This document shows positions 36,896 through 49,094 of a stretch of DNA of 64,000 nt, piece by piece (the first letter of the stretch is position 1; the number at the start of each line of letters is the position of its first letter). Made by a program: the position numbers and the translations under genes. Below the pieces are notes generated by a model that searched no databases, was not told the origin of the DNA, and saw only the letters and a list, made by a program, of their open reading frames with translations. The stretch is from Ruania zhangjianzhongii (GTDB lineage Bacteria; Actinomycetota; Actinomycetes; Actinomycetales; Beutenbergiaceae): contig NZ_CP042828.1 of the NCBI RefSeq assembly GCF_008000995.1, forward strand, positions 3,276,882 through 3,340,881, written 5' to 3'.

Positions 36896-39499
36896 TCAGG
36901 CGCTCGCGACCAGGCCCAGCTCCGCGAAGCCGGCCAGCCCGGGGTGCATCGGCACGATCCGCACCGTGTACCCGAACGGCCCCGACCGGCTCAGCGTCAG
37001 CTCCCGGGCGAACTGGTACCGGCCGCCTTCATAGGAGTCGGTCAACGCCAGCGGCACGATCTCGAACTCGTCGATCTCGTCATCGTCGCCCACCCGGCCG
37101 GAGGCCATCTGCACCTGCACGTCCTCAGGCACCAACCCGCCCAGAGACACGAACGCGCGCACGGTCACGTGATCGCCGACCTGCACAGTGTCATGCAGGC
37201 CCTCGGACTCCACATGCTCCACGCGCACCCCGGACCACGCCTGGTGCACCCGTGTCTTCCAGTCCGCGAGCGCCATCGCCCCGGCACCGCCGTCGGCCCT
37301 CAGCTCTCGGGCGGACTCGGCCACCGGGGTGTACAGCTCGCTGATGTACTCCCGCACCATCCGGGTGGCCTGCACCTTGGGCCCGAGCGTGGCCAGCGTG
37401 TGCCGCACGTTCGCCAGCCACTGCACCGGGAGGCCGTCGGTGCGGTCGTAGAACCGTGGCGCCACGGTGTTCTCCAGCAGGTCGTACAGCGCGGCGGACT
37501 CCAGGTCGTCGCGCCGATCGGCATCGGTCACCCCGTCGGCAGTGGGGATCGCCCAGCCGTTCTCGCCGTCGAACATCTCGTCCCACCAGCCGTCCAGGAT
37601 GGACAGGTTCAGCCCGCCGTTCAGCGCCGCCTTCATTCCCGACGTCCCGCAGGCCTCCAGCGGGCGCAGCGGGTTGTTCAGCCAGACGTCGCAGCCCGGG
37701 TACAGGCTCTGCGCCATCTCGATGTCGTAGTTCGGCAGGAACACGATCCGGTGCCGCACGTCCTCGGCGTCGGCGAACTGCACCAGCTGCTGAATCAGCC
37801 GCACCCCCTGCTCGTCGGCCGGGTGGGACTTACCGGCCACCACGATCTGGATCGGCCGCTCGGGGTGCAGGAGCAGCCGGCGCAGCCGGTCGGTGTCCCG
37901 CAGCATCAGCGTCAGCCGCTTGTAGGTGGGCACGCGGCGGGCGAAACCGATGGTGAGCACATCCGGATCGAGGATGCCATCCACCCAGCCCAGCTCGGCC
38001 GGGGAGGCGCCCCGCTGCAGCCAGGACTTGCGCGAGCGCACCCGGGCGTCGGCCACCAGCCGTTCCCGCTGGGCCCGGCGCAGCTGCCAGAGGGTGGCGT
38101 TGTCGATGCCTCCGGTCTCCTTGTACCAGCCGGAGCCATCGGCGATCTCGTCCGGGGAGAAGTACTCCCGCTGTGCCTCGGCGAACATCGGGTCGGTCCA
38201 GGTCTGGGCGTGCACCCCGTTGGTGATCGAGGTGATCGGCACCTCGTCGGCGTCGAACCCGGGCCACAGGTGCTGGAACATCCGCCGGGAGACCCGCCCG
38301 TGCAGCCGGGCCACCCCGTTGGCGCGCTTGGCCAGGCGAAGCCCCATCACCGCCATGTTGAACACGGCGGGGTCGCCGCCGGTGTAGTCCTCCCGGCCCA
38401 GTGCCAGCACCTGCTCCACGCTGATCCCGGGCACCTCGTTCCCGCCGCCGAAGTACTCCGCGATCAGGTCCGCACCGAACCGGTCGATCCCGGCCGGCAC
38501 CGGAGTGTGCGTGGTGAACACCGTGCCGGCGCGCACCGCCTCCCGGGCAGCCTCGAAGTCCAGGTCGCTGCCCGCGAGCAGCTCGCGGATCCGCTCCACA
38601 CCGAGGAACCCGGCGTGACCCTCGTTGCAGTGGTACACCTCGGGCTCGGGGCCGCCGGTGAGCCGGGAGTGCAGCCGCAGCGCCTTCACCCCGCCCATCC
38701 CGAGCAGCAGCTCCTGGTTCAGCCGGTGCTCACTGGTGCCGCCGTAGAGCCGGTCGGTCACCCGACGGGAATGATCGTCGTTCTCCGGCACGTTGGAGTC
38801 GAGCAGCAGCAGCGGCACCCGGCCGACATCGGCCCGCCACACCTGCGCGTGCAGCATCCGGCCGCCGGGCAGCGGCAGGCTGATCCGCGCCGGAGTGCCG
38901 TCGGCCTCGCGCAGGAGGGAGAGCGGCAGACTGTCCGGGTCGAGCACCGGGTAGGTCTCCGCCTGCCAGCCGTCCCGGGTGAGCGACTGGCGGAAGTAGC
39001 CGGCGCCGTAGAGCAGCCCGACCCCCACGATCGGTGCACCGAGGTCGGAGGCAGACTTCAGGTGGTCCCCGGCGAGGATGCCCAGACCGCCGGAGTACTG
39101 CGGCAGCGCACCGGTGATGCCGAACTCCGCGGAGAAGTATGCGATCGAGGCGGGCAGAGCGGCCTCACCGGCCGATTCCCGACGGCGTTGCTCCCCCTGG
39201 TACCAGCGCTCGTCACCGAGATAGGTGCGCAGGTCCGCGGCGAGCTCGCGGGTCCGGGTGACGAACCCGTCATCGGCGGCCAGCTCGACCAGCCGCTCCG
39301 GGGAGAGCGAGCCGAGCAGGCGCACCGGGTCGCCGTGCACCTCGTCCCAGAGCTGGGCATCGATGCCGGCGAACAGGGCCCGGGTGGGCTCGTGCCAGGA
39401 CCAGCGCAGGTTCAGCGCCAGCTCGTCCAGGGCGGCCAGAGGCTCGGGCAGGACGGTGCGCACAGTGAATCGTCGAATCGCTCTCACGCGGCTGAGCAT
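36896..39499 (-). CDS. glgP: alpha-glucan (maltodextrin/glycogen) phosphorylase
   Basis: The product has 867 residues, of the actinobacterial/archaeal TIGR02094 type rather than the E. coli GlgP length. It releases glucose-1-phosphate from alpha-1,4-glucans with PLP. Seen are LNLRWSWHEPTRALF near the N-terminus, HCNEGHAGFLGVERI, THTPVPAGIDRFG, and the PLP-lysine region LEACGTSGMKAALNGGLN. A long C-terminal extension ends TVRIVPMHPGLAGFAELGLV. The start is either ATG 39499 or GTG 39487 (VRAIRRFTV, a common N-terminus). It is convergent with the MDMPI gene and close to glgE, treS and glgB. Confidence 0.93.
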   Translation of the reverse strand: MLSRVRAIRRFTVRTVLPEPLAALDELALNLRWSWHEPTRALFAGIDAQLWDEVHGDPVRLLGSLSPERLVELAADDGFVTRTRELAADLRTYLGDERWYQGEQRRRESAGEAALPASIAYFSAEFGITGALPQYSGGLGILAGDHLKSASDLGAPIVGVGLLYGAGYFRQSLTRDGWQAETYPVLDPDSLPLSLLREADGTPARISLPLPGGRMLHAQVWRADVGRVPLLLLDSNVPENDDHSRRVTDRLYGGTSEHRLNQELLLGMGGVKALRLHSRLTGGPEPEVYHCNEGHAGFLGVERIRELLAGSDLDFEAAREAVRAGTVFTTHTPVPAGIDRFGADLIAEYFGGGNEVPGISVEQVLALGREDYTGGDPAVFNMAVMGLRLAKRANGVARLHGRVSRRMFQHLWPGFDADEVPITSITNGVHAQTWTDPMFAEAQREYFSPDEIADGSGWYKETGGIDNATLWQLRRAQRERLVADARVRSRKSWLQRGASPAELGWVDGILDPDVLTIGFARRVPTYKRLTLMLRDTDRLRRLLLHPERPIQIVVAGKSHPADEQGVRLIQQLVQFADAEDVRHRIVFLPNYDIEMAQSLYPGCDVWLNNPLRPLEACGTSGMKAALNGGLNLSILDGWWDEMFDGENGWAIPTADGVTDADRRDDLESAALYDLLENTVAPRFYDRTDGLPVQWLANVRHTLATLGPKVQATRMVREYISELYTPVAESARELRADGGAGAMALADWKTRVHQAWSGVRVEHVESEGLHDTVQVGDHVTVRAFVSLGGLVPEDVQVQMASGRVGDDDEIDEFEIVPLALTDSYEGGRYQFARELTLSRSGPFGYTVRIVPMHPGLAGFAELGLVASA

Positions 39500-39563
39500 A
39501 GGCCACCTGGCACCCGTCCCCGCACGCCAGCAGCCGCGATGGCCCGCTCGGCTCCGAACAGGC

Positions 39564-39626
39564 CTATTCCAGGTAGCCGGTCACTGGATCAACAGCGTCC
39601 AGAAGGGCGCCGATTTCCTTGCGATG
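39564..39626 (-). pseudogene. decayed second copy of the 3' end of the 71-residue gene
   Basis: The 63 bases encode HRKEIGALLDAVDPVTGYLE and a stop. They match the last 21 codons of the gene at 40281-40496 (HRKSIRAFLDGVDPVTGYLE) with 53 of 63 bases identical. Upstream of the histidine the similarity ends and a stop codon lies in frame, where the transposase remnant begins. It is therefore a truncated duplicate and not an expressed gene. Confidence 0.8.
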
Positions 39627-39753
39627 CTCGAGCGGAACCGGTCATCCCGCACCGGTTCGAGATCCCCAGATCCCGACACACCGTCTTCTGCGACGACCCC
39701 GTCGTGACCATCGCCACAGCATCTCGATCGAACTCATCAGAAAACTTCTGCGG
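39589..39753 (-). mobile_element. IS3-family OrfA transposase remnant
   Basis: An open segment reads PQKFSDEFDRDAVAMV followed by TTGSSQKTVCRDLGISNR. This is the N-terminal helix-turn-helix start of IS3-family OrfA proteins (usual form RKFSDEFKRDAV... VARDLGIS). A stop precedes it directly (39754-39756). After about 35 residues similarity ends, and the frame passes into the duplicated gene end, stopping at 39589-39591. No OrfB or DDE catalytic region and no clear terminal inverted repeats are present, so this is an inactive fragment. Confidence 0.75.
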
Positions 39754-39765
39754 TCATGGACTCAA

Positions 39766-39789
39766 CCGAACCATCAGCCGAACCATCAG
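39766..39789. repeat. 12-bp tandem duplication beside the IS3 remnant
   Basis: CCGAACCATCAG is present twice in tandem (39766-39777 and 39778-39789), between the transposase remnant and the end of the SnoaL-like gene; the second unit overlaps that gene's stop codon. It may mark the old element end. Confidence 0.7.
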
Positions 39790-40115
39790 CCGATCCGCAG
39801 GTGCGCCACGAGCCCGTCGCGGAGCCGGAAGACCAGCGGGCCCGTGCCGTTGTAACCGTTGCCGGTGACCCGAGCGGTCAGGACAAATGTATCCGGACGG
39901 TCACCGTCCTCGATGCCGAGCACCTCGAAGTGGGCCTGGACACCGATGTTGTCGGTTCGATCCCAGGCGCGTACACCGTCACGACCGGTGAACTCGCGAC
40001 CCCAGTCGTAGACGCTCCCGTCCGGAGTGAAGGCCGCCACGAAGGTGTCCGAGTCGCCTGCGTTGGTGGCCTCAACGAAGGCCCTGATCGCCCGAGGAAG
40101 TTCGATGTTGTGCAT
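39786..40115 (-). CDS. SnoaL-like / NTF2-fold protein
   Basis: The product has 109 residues of the nuclear-transport-factor-2-like fold. IRAFVEATNAGDSDTFVAAFTPDGSVYDWGREFTG is the conserved N-terminal helix and first strand, followed by VLGIEDGDRPDTFVLTARVTGNGYNGTGPLVFRLRDGLVAHLRI. Such proteins act as isomerases, cyclases or binding partners; no specific function can be read. ATG 40115 is preceded by GAGGAGA, fixing the start. It sits between a truncated and an intact copy of the same downstream-gene 3' end, so it may be part of a small inserted segment. Confidence 0.8.
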   Translation of the reverse strand: MHNIELPRAIRAFVEATNAGDSDTFVAAFTPDGSVYDWGREFTGRDGVRAWDRTDNIGVQAHFEVLGIEDGDRPDTFVLTARVTGNGYNGTGPLVFRLRDGLVAHLRIG

Positions 40116-40280
40116 GGTGCTTCTCCTCATGCGCCGTAACCGGTGGTGCGGACCTGCGGGAGTTGGCCGAAGCCGAGCCGAGTGACGTACTGCTGCTGCG
40201 GCTGCCACATTACTTCGTTGACGCTGGCCACGCCGGCTGCACTGACGTCGACGGCGGTCCGGAACGGACGAGTGCCGTAG

Positions 40281-40496
40281 CTACTCCAGGTACCCGGTCA
40301 CTGGATCGACACCGTCCAGAAAGGCGCGAATCGACTTGCGATGATCTGCCATCGACCGCGGCCCATCCTCATTCCTCGTGGAGCCGAAGCCGTAGTCACC
40401 CTGATGTCGCCCACCGACCCACAAGAAATCGCACTCTCGACCACGTTCCCGAACCTCAAACGTCTCACCGTCGACGGTGATCACCTTGACGTCCAT
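40281..40496 (-). CDS. 71-residue hypothetical protein, partly duplicated downstream
   Basis: Not recognised. The protein reads MDVKVITVDGETFEVRERG, then a CDFLWVGGRHQGDYGFGS core, and a conserved-looking tail DHRKSIRAFLDGVDPVTGYLE. ATG 40496 has a very good GGGAGGGG ribosome site, which supports expression. A diverged copy of its last 21 codons lies at 39564-39626; the tail has kept its residues better than its bases, which suggests that the tail was under selection. It is soluble and small, possibly an immunity, antitoxin-like or regulatory protein, but nothing in the sequence proves this. The 40116-40280 stretch downstream shows no gene. Confidence 0.6.
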   Translation of the reverse strand: MDVKVITVDGETFEVRERGRECDFLWVGGRHQGDYGFGSTRNEDGPRSMADHRKSIRAFLDGVDPVTGYLE

Positions 40497-40629
40497 CGAC
40501 CCCTCCCAGCGTCCGCACTGACTGCAGTGAACTCGGTAGGTCAAGCCAACGGTGCGGCCTGACCCGGCGAATCCGCGGGTGGCGTGCCATCGAGATGTAC
40601 TCCGCCGCCACGATGGGTAGGTTCGACCT

Positions 40630-42641
40630 GTGACTACACCGAGCCCCACCCCCGCTGCCCCGATCGGCCGGATCCCCGTCCTGGACGTCGGACCGAGTGT
40701 GGAGAACGGCCGCTGGCCCACCAAGGCGGTGGTCGGTGAGGCGATTCCCGTGCGGGCGACCGTGTTCCGGGAGGGGCACGATGCGGTGGCCGCGACCGCA
40801 GTGCTGGTCCGCCCGGACGGCACCGACCACTCCCGGGCACAGATGCGAGACATCTCCCCCGGCCTCGACCGGTACGGGGCCTGGCTGGTGCCGGACGCCG
40901 AAGGCGACTGGGGATTCCGGGTGGAGGGCTGGTCCGACCCATACGGCACCTGGCGCCACGACGCTGTGCTGAAGGTGCACGCGGACGTCGACACCGAGGT
41001 GATGCTCACCGAAGGGGCCCTCCTGCTGCAGCGGGCCGCCGCGGAGCTGACCCTGACCGACGCCCAGTCCCAGGTGCTCACCGATGCTGTCACCGCGCTG
41101 CAGGACGCCGGCCGGCCGGCGCTGGCCCGGCTGGCCGCCGGCACCGCCCCGGAGGTGCAGGAGGTGCTCACCGAGGTGCCGTTGCGGGACTACGTGTCCA
41201 CCTCAGCGACCTACCCCCTGGTGGTGCACCGCGAACGGGCACTGTACGGCTCCTGGTACGAGATGTTCCCCCGCTCGGAGGGGGCTCACCAGGACGAGAC
41301 CACCGGCGAGTGGCACTCCGGCACGCTGCGCACAGCGGCCGAGCGCCTCCCCGGGATCGCGGCGATGGGGTTCAACGTGGTCTACCTCACCCCGGTGCAC
41401 CCGATCGGGACCACCAACCGCAAGGGCCGGAACAACACGCTGGTCGCCGAACCGGCCGATCCGGGCTCCCCCTACGGCATCGGCGCTGCCGACGGCGGGC
41501 ACGATGCGATCCACGCCGACCTGGGCACCTTCGACGACTTCGACCACTTCGTCGCCCGCGCGCGCGAGCTGGGCCTGGAAGTGGCCCTGGACATCGCGCT
41601 GCAGGCTTCTCCGGACCATCCGTGGGCGAGCGAGCACCCGGAGTGGTTCACCACCCGGGCGGACGGGTCGATCGCCTATGCGGAGAACCCGCCGAAGAAG
41701 TACCAGGACATCTATCCCCTGAACTTCGACAACGACCCCGAGGGCATCTACACCGCCGTCCGGGCGATGCTGCAGGTCTGGATCGACCATGGCGTCACTC
41801 TGTTCCGGGTGGACAACCCGCACACGAAGCCGCTGACCTTCTGGGAGCAGATCCTCGCCGATGTGGCCCGCGCCCACCCGGAGGTGATCTTCCTCTCCGA
41901 GGCGTTCACCCGGCCGGCGATGATGCGCACCCTGGGGATGCTCGGCTTCCACCAGTCCTACACCTACTTCACCTGGCGGCACTCCAAGACCGAGCTGGCG
42001 GAGTACTTCACCGAGGTCAGCGGTGACCTGGCCGCGGTGATGCGGCCGGCGTTCTGGCCCACCACGCACGACATCCTCACCCCGTACATGCAGCAGGGCG
42101 GACCGGCAGCGTTCGCGATCCGCGCAGTGCTGGCCGCCACCGGCTCCCCCACCTGGGGCATCTACTCCGGGTACGAGCTGGCCGAGAACGTCGCCCGGCC
42201 CGGTGCCGAGGAGCAGATCGACAACGAGAAGTACGAGTACAAGCCGCGGGACTGGGAGGGGGCCACCCGCACGCACGGGCTCACCGATCTGCTCACCCAG
42301 CTGAACCGGATCCGTCGTGAGCACCCTGCCCTGCAGCGGCTGCGGAACCTCACCGTGCACCCCACCACCGATGACGCCACGTTCTGCTTCTCCAAGCATC
42401 TGCCCGCTGCGCACTCCCCCACCGGGCAGGCGGACACGGTGATCGTGGTGGTGAACCTGGACCCGTTCACCTCCCGGGACTCCCTGATCCACCTGGACAC
42501 CGCAGCCCTCGGTCTCGGTGAGCAGGGCGAGTTCACCGCCCATGACGAGCTCACCGGGGAGAGCTACGCCTGGGGACCGGTGCCGTTCGTGCGACTGGAC
42601 CCACACGGGCGGTGCGCACACATCCTCGAGGTGAGGCATCG

Positions 42642-42645
<4 letters not shown>
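40630..42645 (+). CDS. glgE: alpha-1,4-glucan:maltose-1-phosphate maltosyltransferase GlgE
   Basis: The product has 671 residues, GH13_3. It extends alpha-1,4-glucan with maltose units from maltose-1-phosphate. N-terminal beta domains (about 1-190) precede the barrel with GSWYEMFPRSEG, YLTPVHPIGTTNRKGRNN and FQ-like DIALQASPDHPW. Catalytic residues by count from GTG 40630 are nucleophile Asp395 in FRVDNPHTKP and acid Glu424 in FLSEAFTRPAMM, one position from the published Streptomyces numbering. It is the first gene of an operon whose next gene, treS, overlaps it by 4 bases. This is the committed step of the actinobacterial GlgE pathway. Confidence 0.96.
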
Positions 42646-44407
<1,762 letters not shown>

Positions 44408-44411
<4 letters not shown>

Positions 44412-47400
44412 GCGAGCCGGACAGCTCGCTGCTGCTCGACCTGATCGGTGACTGGGTCCGGGAACAGCGTTGGTTCCCGGCGAAGGATGCCGCCGACGCG
44501 GAGCTGGACATCCTCACCTCCTTCGACCTGCCGGACCCGTGGGACGAGGCCGCGTGCACAGTCGTGCTGCTGGTGCTGCGCCGCGGTGGCCAGGAGCCGG
44601 CCGTGCTGCAGGTTCCGCTGGTGGCCACCGCGAGCTGGGCACCGGACCACGGGCTGATCGCCAGTCTCGGCAAACGAGAGGTCCTGGTGGACGGTCCGCA
44701 CCACCCGGCGTTCCTGCGCGCCTGGCTGGCCGCCGCGACTCCGCGCCCGGGCGCCACGATCGCGCTGGCGGAGCTGGACCCTTCCGCCGCGCGAGTGCAC
44801 ACCGGTGAGCAGTCGAACACGTCCGTGCGGATTCCCGGGCGGGTGGCCGACGGCGAGACGGCTACCAAGGCGGCGGTGCTGAAGATCTTCCGCGTGCTGG
44901 CCGCAGGGCCGAACCCGGATCTCGAACTCGTGGCGGCGCTGCGCGAGGCCGGCTGGCGGCACGTCCCGGACGTGCTGGCCGGCTACTCCCGGTCCTGGCC
45001 CGATCCGAGCGGCTCCGCGGTCGCCGGCGACCTCGGCGTGCTCACCGCATTCGTCCCGGCGGCCGAGGACGGGTTCGAGCTGGCCTGCGGCTATGCCCGC
45101 ACCGGCCGCGACCTGACCCCACTGGCCACCGACCTGGGTGCCTGTGTGGCGCAGCTGCACACCCACCTGCGCACCGCAGTGCCCGCCGAGACCGGCAACC
45201 GAGGCGGGCCCGACCTCGCCGGCCAGCTGCGCCAACGCGCCCAGTGGGCACTGGACCAGGTACCGGCACTGGGCGTGTTCGCCGACGGCATCGAGGCGGT
45301 GATCGCCGGAGTCGTCGGCGCCCAGGTGCCACCGGACCAGCGCATCCACGGCGACCTGCACCTCGGACAGGTGCTGCACGGCACAGACGGCTGGTACGTG
45401 CTGGACTTCGAAGGCGAACCGCTCCGCCCGCTGGCCGAGCGCCGCAGCGCCGACCAGCCACTGCGGGACGTGGCCGGCATGCTGCGTTCCTTCGACTACG
45501 CCGCCGCCGTAGGCCGGGCGGCCACTGCGGCCTGGGCCGAGGAGGCCCGCGGATCGTTTCTCGCTGGCTACCGTGCCGAGCGGGCCGATCTCGACGAGAC
45601 TGTCCTGCGAGCGCTGGAGCTGGACAAAGCGCTGTACGAGGCCGTGTACGAACAGAAGAACCGTCCCGACTGGTTGCCGATCCCGCTGACCGGCATCCGG
45701 CGACTCACCGAGGAGCAGACTGTGGCCGAGAACGCACCGCCGGCCGGTGAGCGACTGCTCGCCGGCATCTTTCCCAGCCCGAGCCGCAGCGTGAGTGCAC
45801 CCGCCGAGGCCAGCCAGGCTGCGCCGTCGACGGCTGAGGCCCGCCCTGCACCGGTGCCGGACAGCGTGCTCGCGACCCTAGCGACAGGCGCGCACTTCGC
45901 CCCGCACGATGTGCTCGGACCGCACCTGGACACCGGCAGCGGCGTGCTGACGATCCGCGTGGTGGCGCACCTGGCGACTGCTGTGCAGGTACGCACCGCC
46001 GCCGGCAGCCACCCGGCCGAGCACGTCCGGGACGGGATCTGGGCGGCGGCGTTCGATGCCGAGGAGGTGCCGGACTACCGGCTGCAGGTCACCTACGCCG
46101 ACAACGAGGTGGAGGTCGACGATCCGTACCGGTTCCTGCCTACGCTCGGCGAGGTGGACCAGCACCTGATCGCCGAAGGGCGCCACGAGAAGCTCTGGGA
46201 GGTGCTCGGTTCCTGGGTCCGGCACTACCCCGGCACACTCGGCGAGGTCAGCGGCGTCTCCTTCGCCGTCTGGGCGCCGAATGCGCGTGCCGTGCGGGTG
46301 GTCGGTGACTTCAACGGCTGGGACGGGCGCGGGGCGATGATGCGCTCCCTGGGCAGTACCGGGGTGTGGGAGGTGTTCCTCCCCGGGCTCGCGGCGGGCG
46401 AGCGGTACAAGTACGAGATCTGCGTTGCCGACGGCTCCTGGCACATGAAGGCCGATCCGATGGCCCGCGCTACCGAGGTACCGCCGGCCACGGCGTCGGT
46501 GGTTACCGAGAGCAGGTACACCTGGGCGGACCAGGACTGGATGGCCGCCCGCGCCGAGCAGGACCCGCACTCCGGACCGCTGAGCGTCTACGAGGTGCAC
46601 CTGGGCTCCTGGCGCAAGGAGCTGAGCTATCTCGAGCTGGCCGAGCAGCTGGTGGAGTACGTCACCTGGATGAACTTCACCCATGTGGAGCTGCTGCCGG
46701 TGGCCGAGCATCCGTTCGGTGGCTCCTGGGGCTATCAGGTGACTTCCTACTACGCGCCCACGTCCCGGTTCGGCAGCCCGGACGAGTTCCGGTACCTGGT
46801 GGACGCCCTGCACCGGGCCGGTATCGGCGTGATCCTGGACTGGGTACCGGCGCACTTCCCCAAGGACGCCTGGGCGCTGGCCCGCTTCGACGGCACCCCG
46901 TTGTACGAGGACCCCGACCCGCTGCGCGGCGAGCAGAAGGACTGGGGCACGTATGTGTTCAACTTCGGCCGGAACGAGGTGCGCAACTTCCTGGTGGCGA
47001 ACGCGGTGTACTGGCTCACCGAGTTCCACGTGGACGCGCTCCGGGTGGATGCCGTGGCCTCGATGCTCTACCTGGACTACTCCCGAGAAGCGGGCCAGTG
47101 GCGGCCGAACGCGCGGGGCGGACGGGAGAACCTGGAGGCGATCCAGTTCCTGCAGGAGGCCAACGCCACCGCCTACCGCGCGGCGCCGGGCACGATGATG
47201 ATCGCCGAGGAATCCACCGCCTGGCCCGGGGTGACCACGCCCACCGAGCACGGCGGGCTGGGCTACGGTCTGAAATGGAACATGGGCTGGATGAACGACA
47301 CGCTGCGCTACCTGGCCGAGGAGCCGATCAACCGGCGCTACCACCACGGCGAGCTGACGTTCTCCCTGGTGTACGCCTTCTCCGAGCAGTTCGTGCTCCC

Positions 47401-48007
47401 GCTGAGCCATGACGAAGTGGTGCACGGGAAGGGCTCGCTGTGGCAGAAGATGCCCGGGGATCTGTGGGCCAAGCTCGCCGGGGTGCGGCTACTGCTGGCC
47501 TACCAGTGGACCCATCCGGGCAAGAAGCTGCTGTTCATGGGCGGGGAGTTCGCGCAGAACACCGAGTGGAACGAGGCCCAGTCGCTGAACTGGGAGCTCG
47601 GAGACACCCCCGGTCACGCCGGGGTGCGGGAGATGCTCCGCCGGCTGAACCAGGTGTACGCCGACCATCCGGCACTGTGGGCCGAAGACTTCTCCCCGGC
47701 CGGGTTCGAGTGGCTGGAGGCCAACGACGGCGACCACAACGTGCTCGCGTACCTGCGCAAGGGGCGCGGCGAGGATCTCGTCGTGGTGGCGAACTTTGCC
47801 GGCTCGCCGCACGAGGACTACCGGGTGGGGGTGCCCACCGGCGGTACCTGGGTGGAGCTGCTGAACACCGATCATCTGGACTTCGGCGGTTCCGGCGTGG
47901 TGAACACTGCGGAGCGGCCCGCCGAGGAGGTGCCCTGGCACGGCCGACCGCAGTCGATCCAGCTCCGTGTCCCGCCACTCGGGGTGACGATCCTGCGCCG
48001 GGTCTGA
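44408..48007 (+). CDS. glgB: maltokinase fused to glycogen branching enzyme GlgB
   Basis: The product has 1199 residues carrying two enzymes. Residues 1 to about 445 are a maltokinase (Pep2/Mak): [12 protein letters not shown] near the N-terminus, the kinase loop [13 protein letters not shown] and the metal-binding YVLDFEGEP, ending [18 protein letters not shown] Pro/Ala linker (about 455-485) leads to GlgB (about 490-1199): CBM48 domain, [16 protein letters not shown], nucleophile Asp in [14 protein letters not shown] near 880, acid Glu in MMIAEEST near 932 and Asp in LSHDEVVHG near 1000. One protein thus makes maltose-1-phosphate from maltose and ATP and also inserts alpha-1,6 branches. In many relatives these are separate genes. 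It overlaps treS by 4 bases. Confidence 0.95.
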
Positions 48008-48137
48008 GCGGGAGTCCCACTCTGAAGGCGCCGCCCCCGCGCCATCGGAGGCAACCTGCGGTATCGGAGCCAAGGTTAAACCTCACTCCGACCCCGGAAG
48101 GTACCTCCGTGGGGCCGTCAGCCAGCGGAGCGGCTGG

Positions 48138-49064
48138 TCAGTAGAGGGCGATCGCCAGGTCGCGGCGGGCCTTGACCACCTCGGGGGCGTCGTCGGCAGC
48201 GAGCCGGAACAGTTCGAGCAGGCGCACCCGGGCGCGCTCCTTGTCCTCACCGGCAGTCACTCGGATCACCTGCAGCAACCGGGCGAACCCTTCGGCCAGG
48301 CGGCCACCGGCCACCTCCAGGTCCGCGGCGGGCAGCTGGGCGTCCAGGTCGCCTGCGGGCGCCTCAGTGGCGTGCTGCAACACCTGGGCGGGGTCGAGCC
48401 CGCCGATCCGCTGCAGCAGCTGCACCTGGGCCAATCCGGCGACGGCCTCCGCATCTGCGGGATTCTCCGCGATGGCCCCTTCGAAGGCGGCGACAGCACC
48501 ATCCAGGTCATCGGCCTCGATCGCGTCGTAGGCGGCCTGAATGTGCGGCGGCAACGGCGGCTCCGCCGGCTCCTGGTCATCGGCGCCGGGTTCCTGGCCG
48601 GCGTCCACCGTGCCCGTCACGCCCTGCTCCTGGGCCAGCTGCAGCAGCTGGTCGAGCACCGGGCGCACCTGCTCGGCCGCCGGCGCACCCTGGAACAGCG
48701 GCACCGGCTGCCCCTTGATCACCGCGAGCGCCGCCGGCACCGCCTGCACCTGGAAGACCTGCGCCAGCCGCGGATTGGCGGCCACGTCGATCCGGGCGAG
48801 GACGAACTTGCCGGCCTGCTCGGTCACCAAGGTCTGCAGGGTGGTGTTGAGCTGGATGCTCTGCCCTTCACCGACCTGCCAGAGCAGGACCACCACGGGC
48901 ACCTGATTGGACTGCTGGACGACGTCGTTGAAGGTCTCTTCGGTGACGTCCAGGACCAGCCCGGCCGGGGTGTCCGCGCTGGGCGGGGGTGGCGGGGGTG
49001 CCGCGAGGGCGGACAGGTCCACGGCGCCGTGCAGATTGATCGACGGAGGAGGCTGCTGAGTCAT
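48138..49064 (-). CDS. YbbN-like thioredoxin-fold tetratricopeptide protein
   Basis: The product has 308 residues. After a Pro-rich N-terminus (about 20-35), a thioredoxin fold (about 38-150) is seen: VTEETFNDVVQQSNQVPVVVLLWQV, then FVLARIDVAANPRLAQVFQVQAVPAALAVIKGQ with the cis-proline region. The usual CxxC active site is replaced by GEGQS, so redox activity is lost, as in YbbN/CnoX relatives. The C-terminal half (about 185-308) is TPR-like helices. It probably acts as a chaperone or scaffold rather than a disulfide enzyme. It is convergent with the glgB fusion gene across a 130-base gap. Confidence 0.88.
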   Translation of the reverse strand: MTQQPPPSINLHGAVDLSALAAPPPPPPSADTPAGLVLDVTEETFNDVVQQSNQVPVVVLLWQVGEGQSIQLNTTLQTLVTEQAGKFVLARIDVAANPRLAQVFQVQAVPAALAVIKGQPVPLFQGAPAAEQVRPVLDQLLQLAQEQGVTGTVDAGQEPGADDQEPAEPPLPPHIQAAYDAIEADDLDGAVAAFEGAIAENPADAEAVAGLAQVQLLQRIGGLDPAQVLQHATEAPAGDLDAQLPAADLEVAGGRLAEGFARLLQVIRVTAGEDKERARVRLLELFRLAADDAPEVVKARRDLAIALY

Positions 49065-49094
49065 GGTGTAGATCCTAGTTCGGCTCTGCGGTTC

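Noticed and set aside
36536-39868. Very long open frame (over 1100 codons) on the plus strand
   Set aside because: It lies antisense to the well-supported glgP gene and its composition is the His/Arg/Gly-rich pattern of a complementary frame in GC-rich DNA. No domain is visible.
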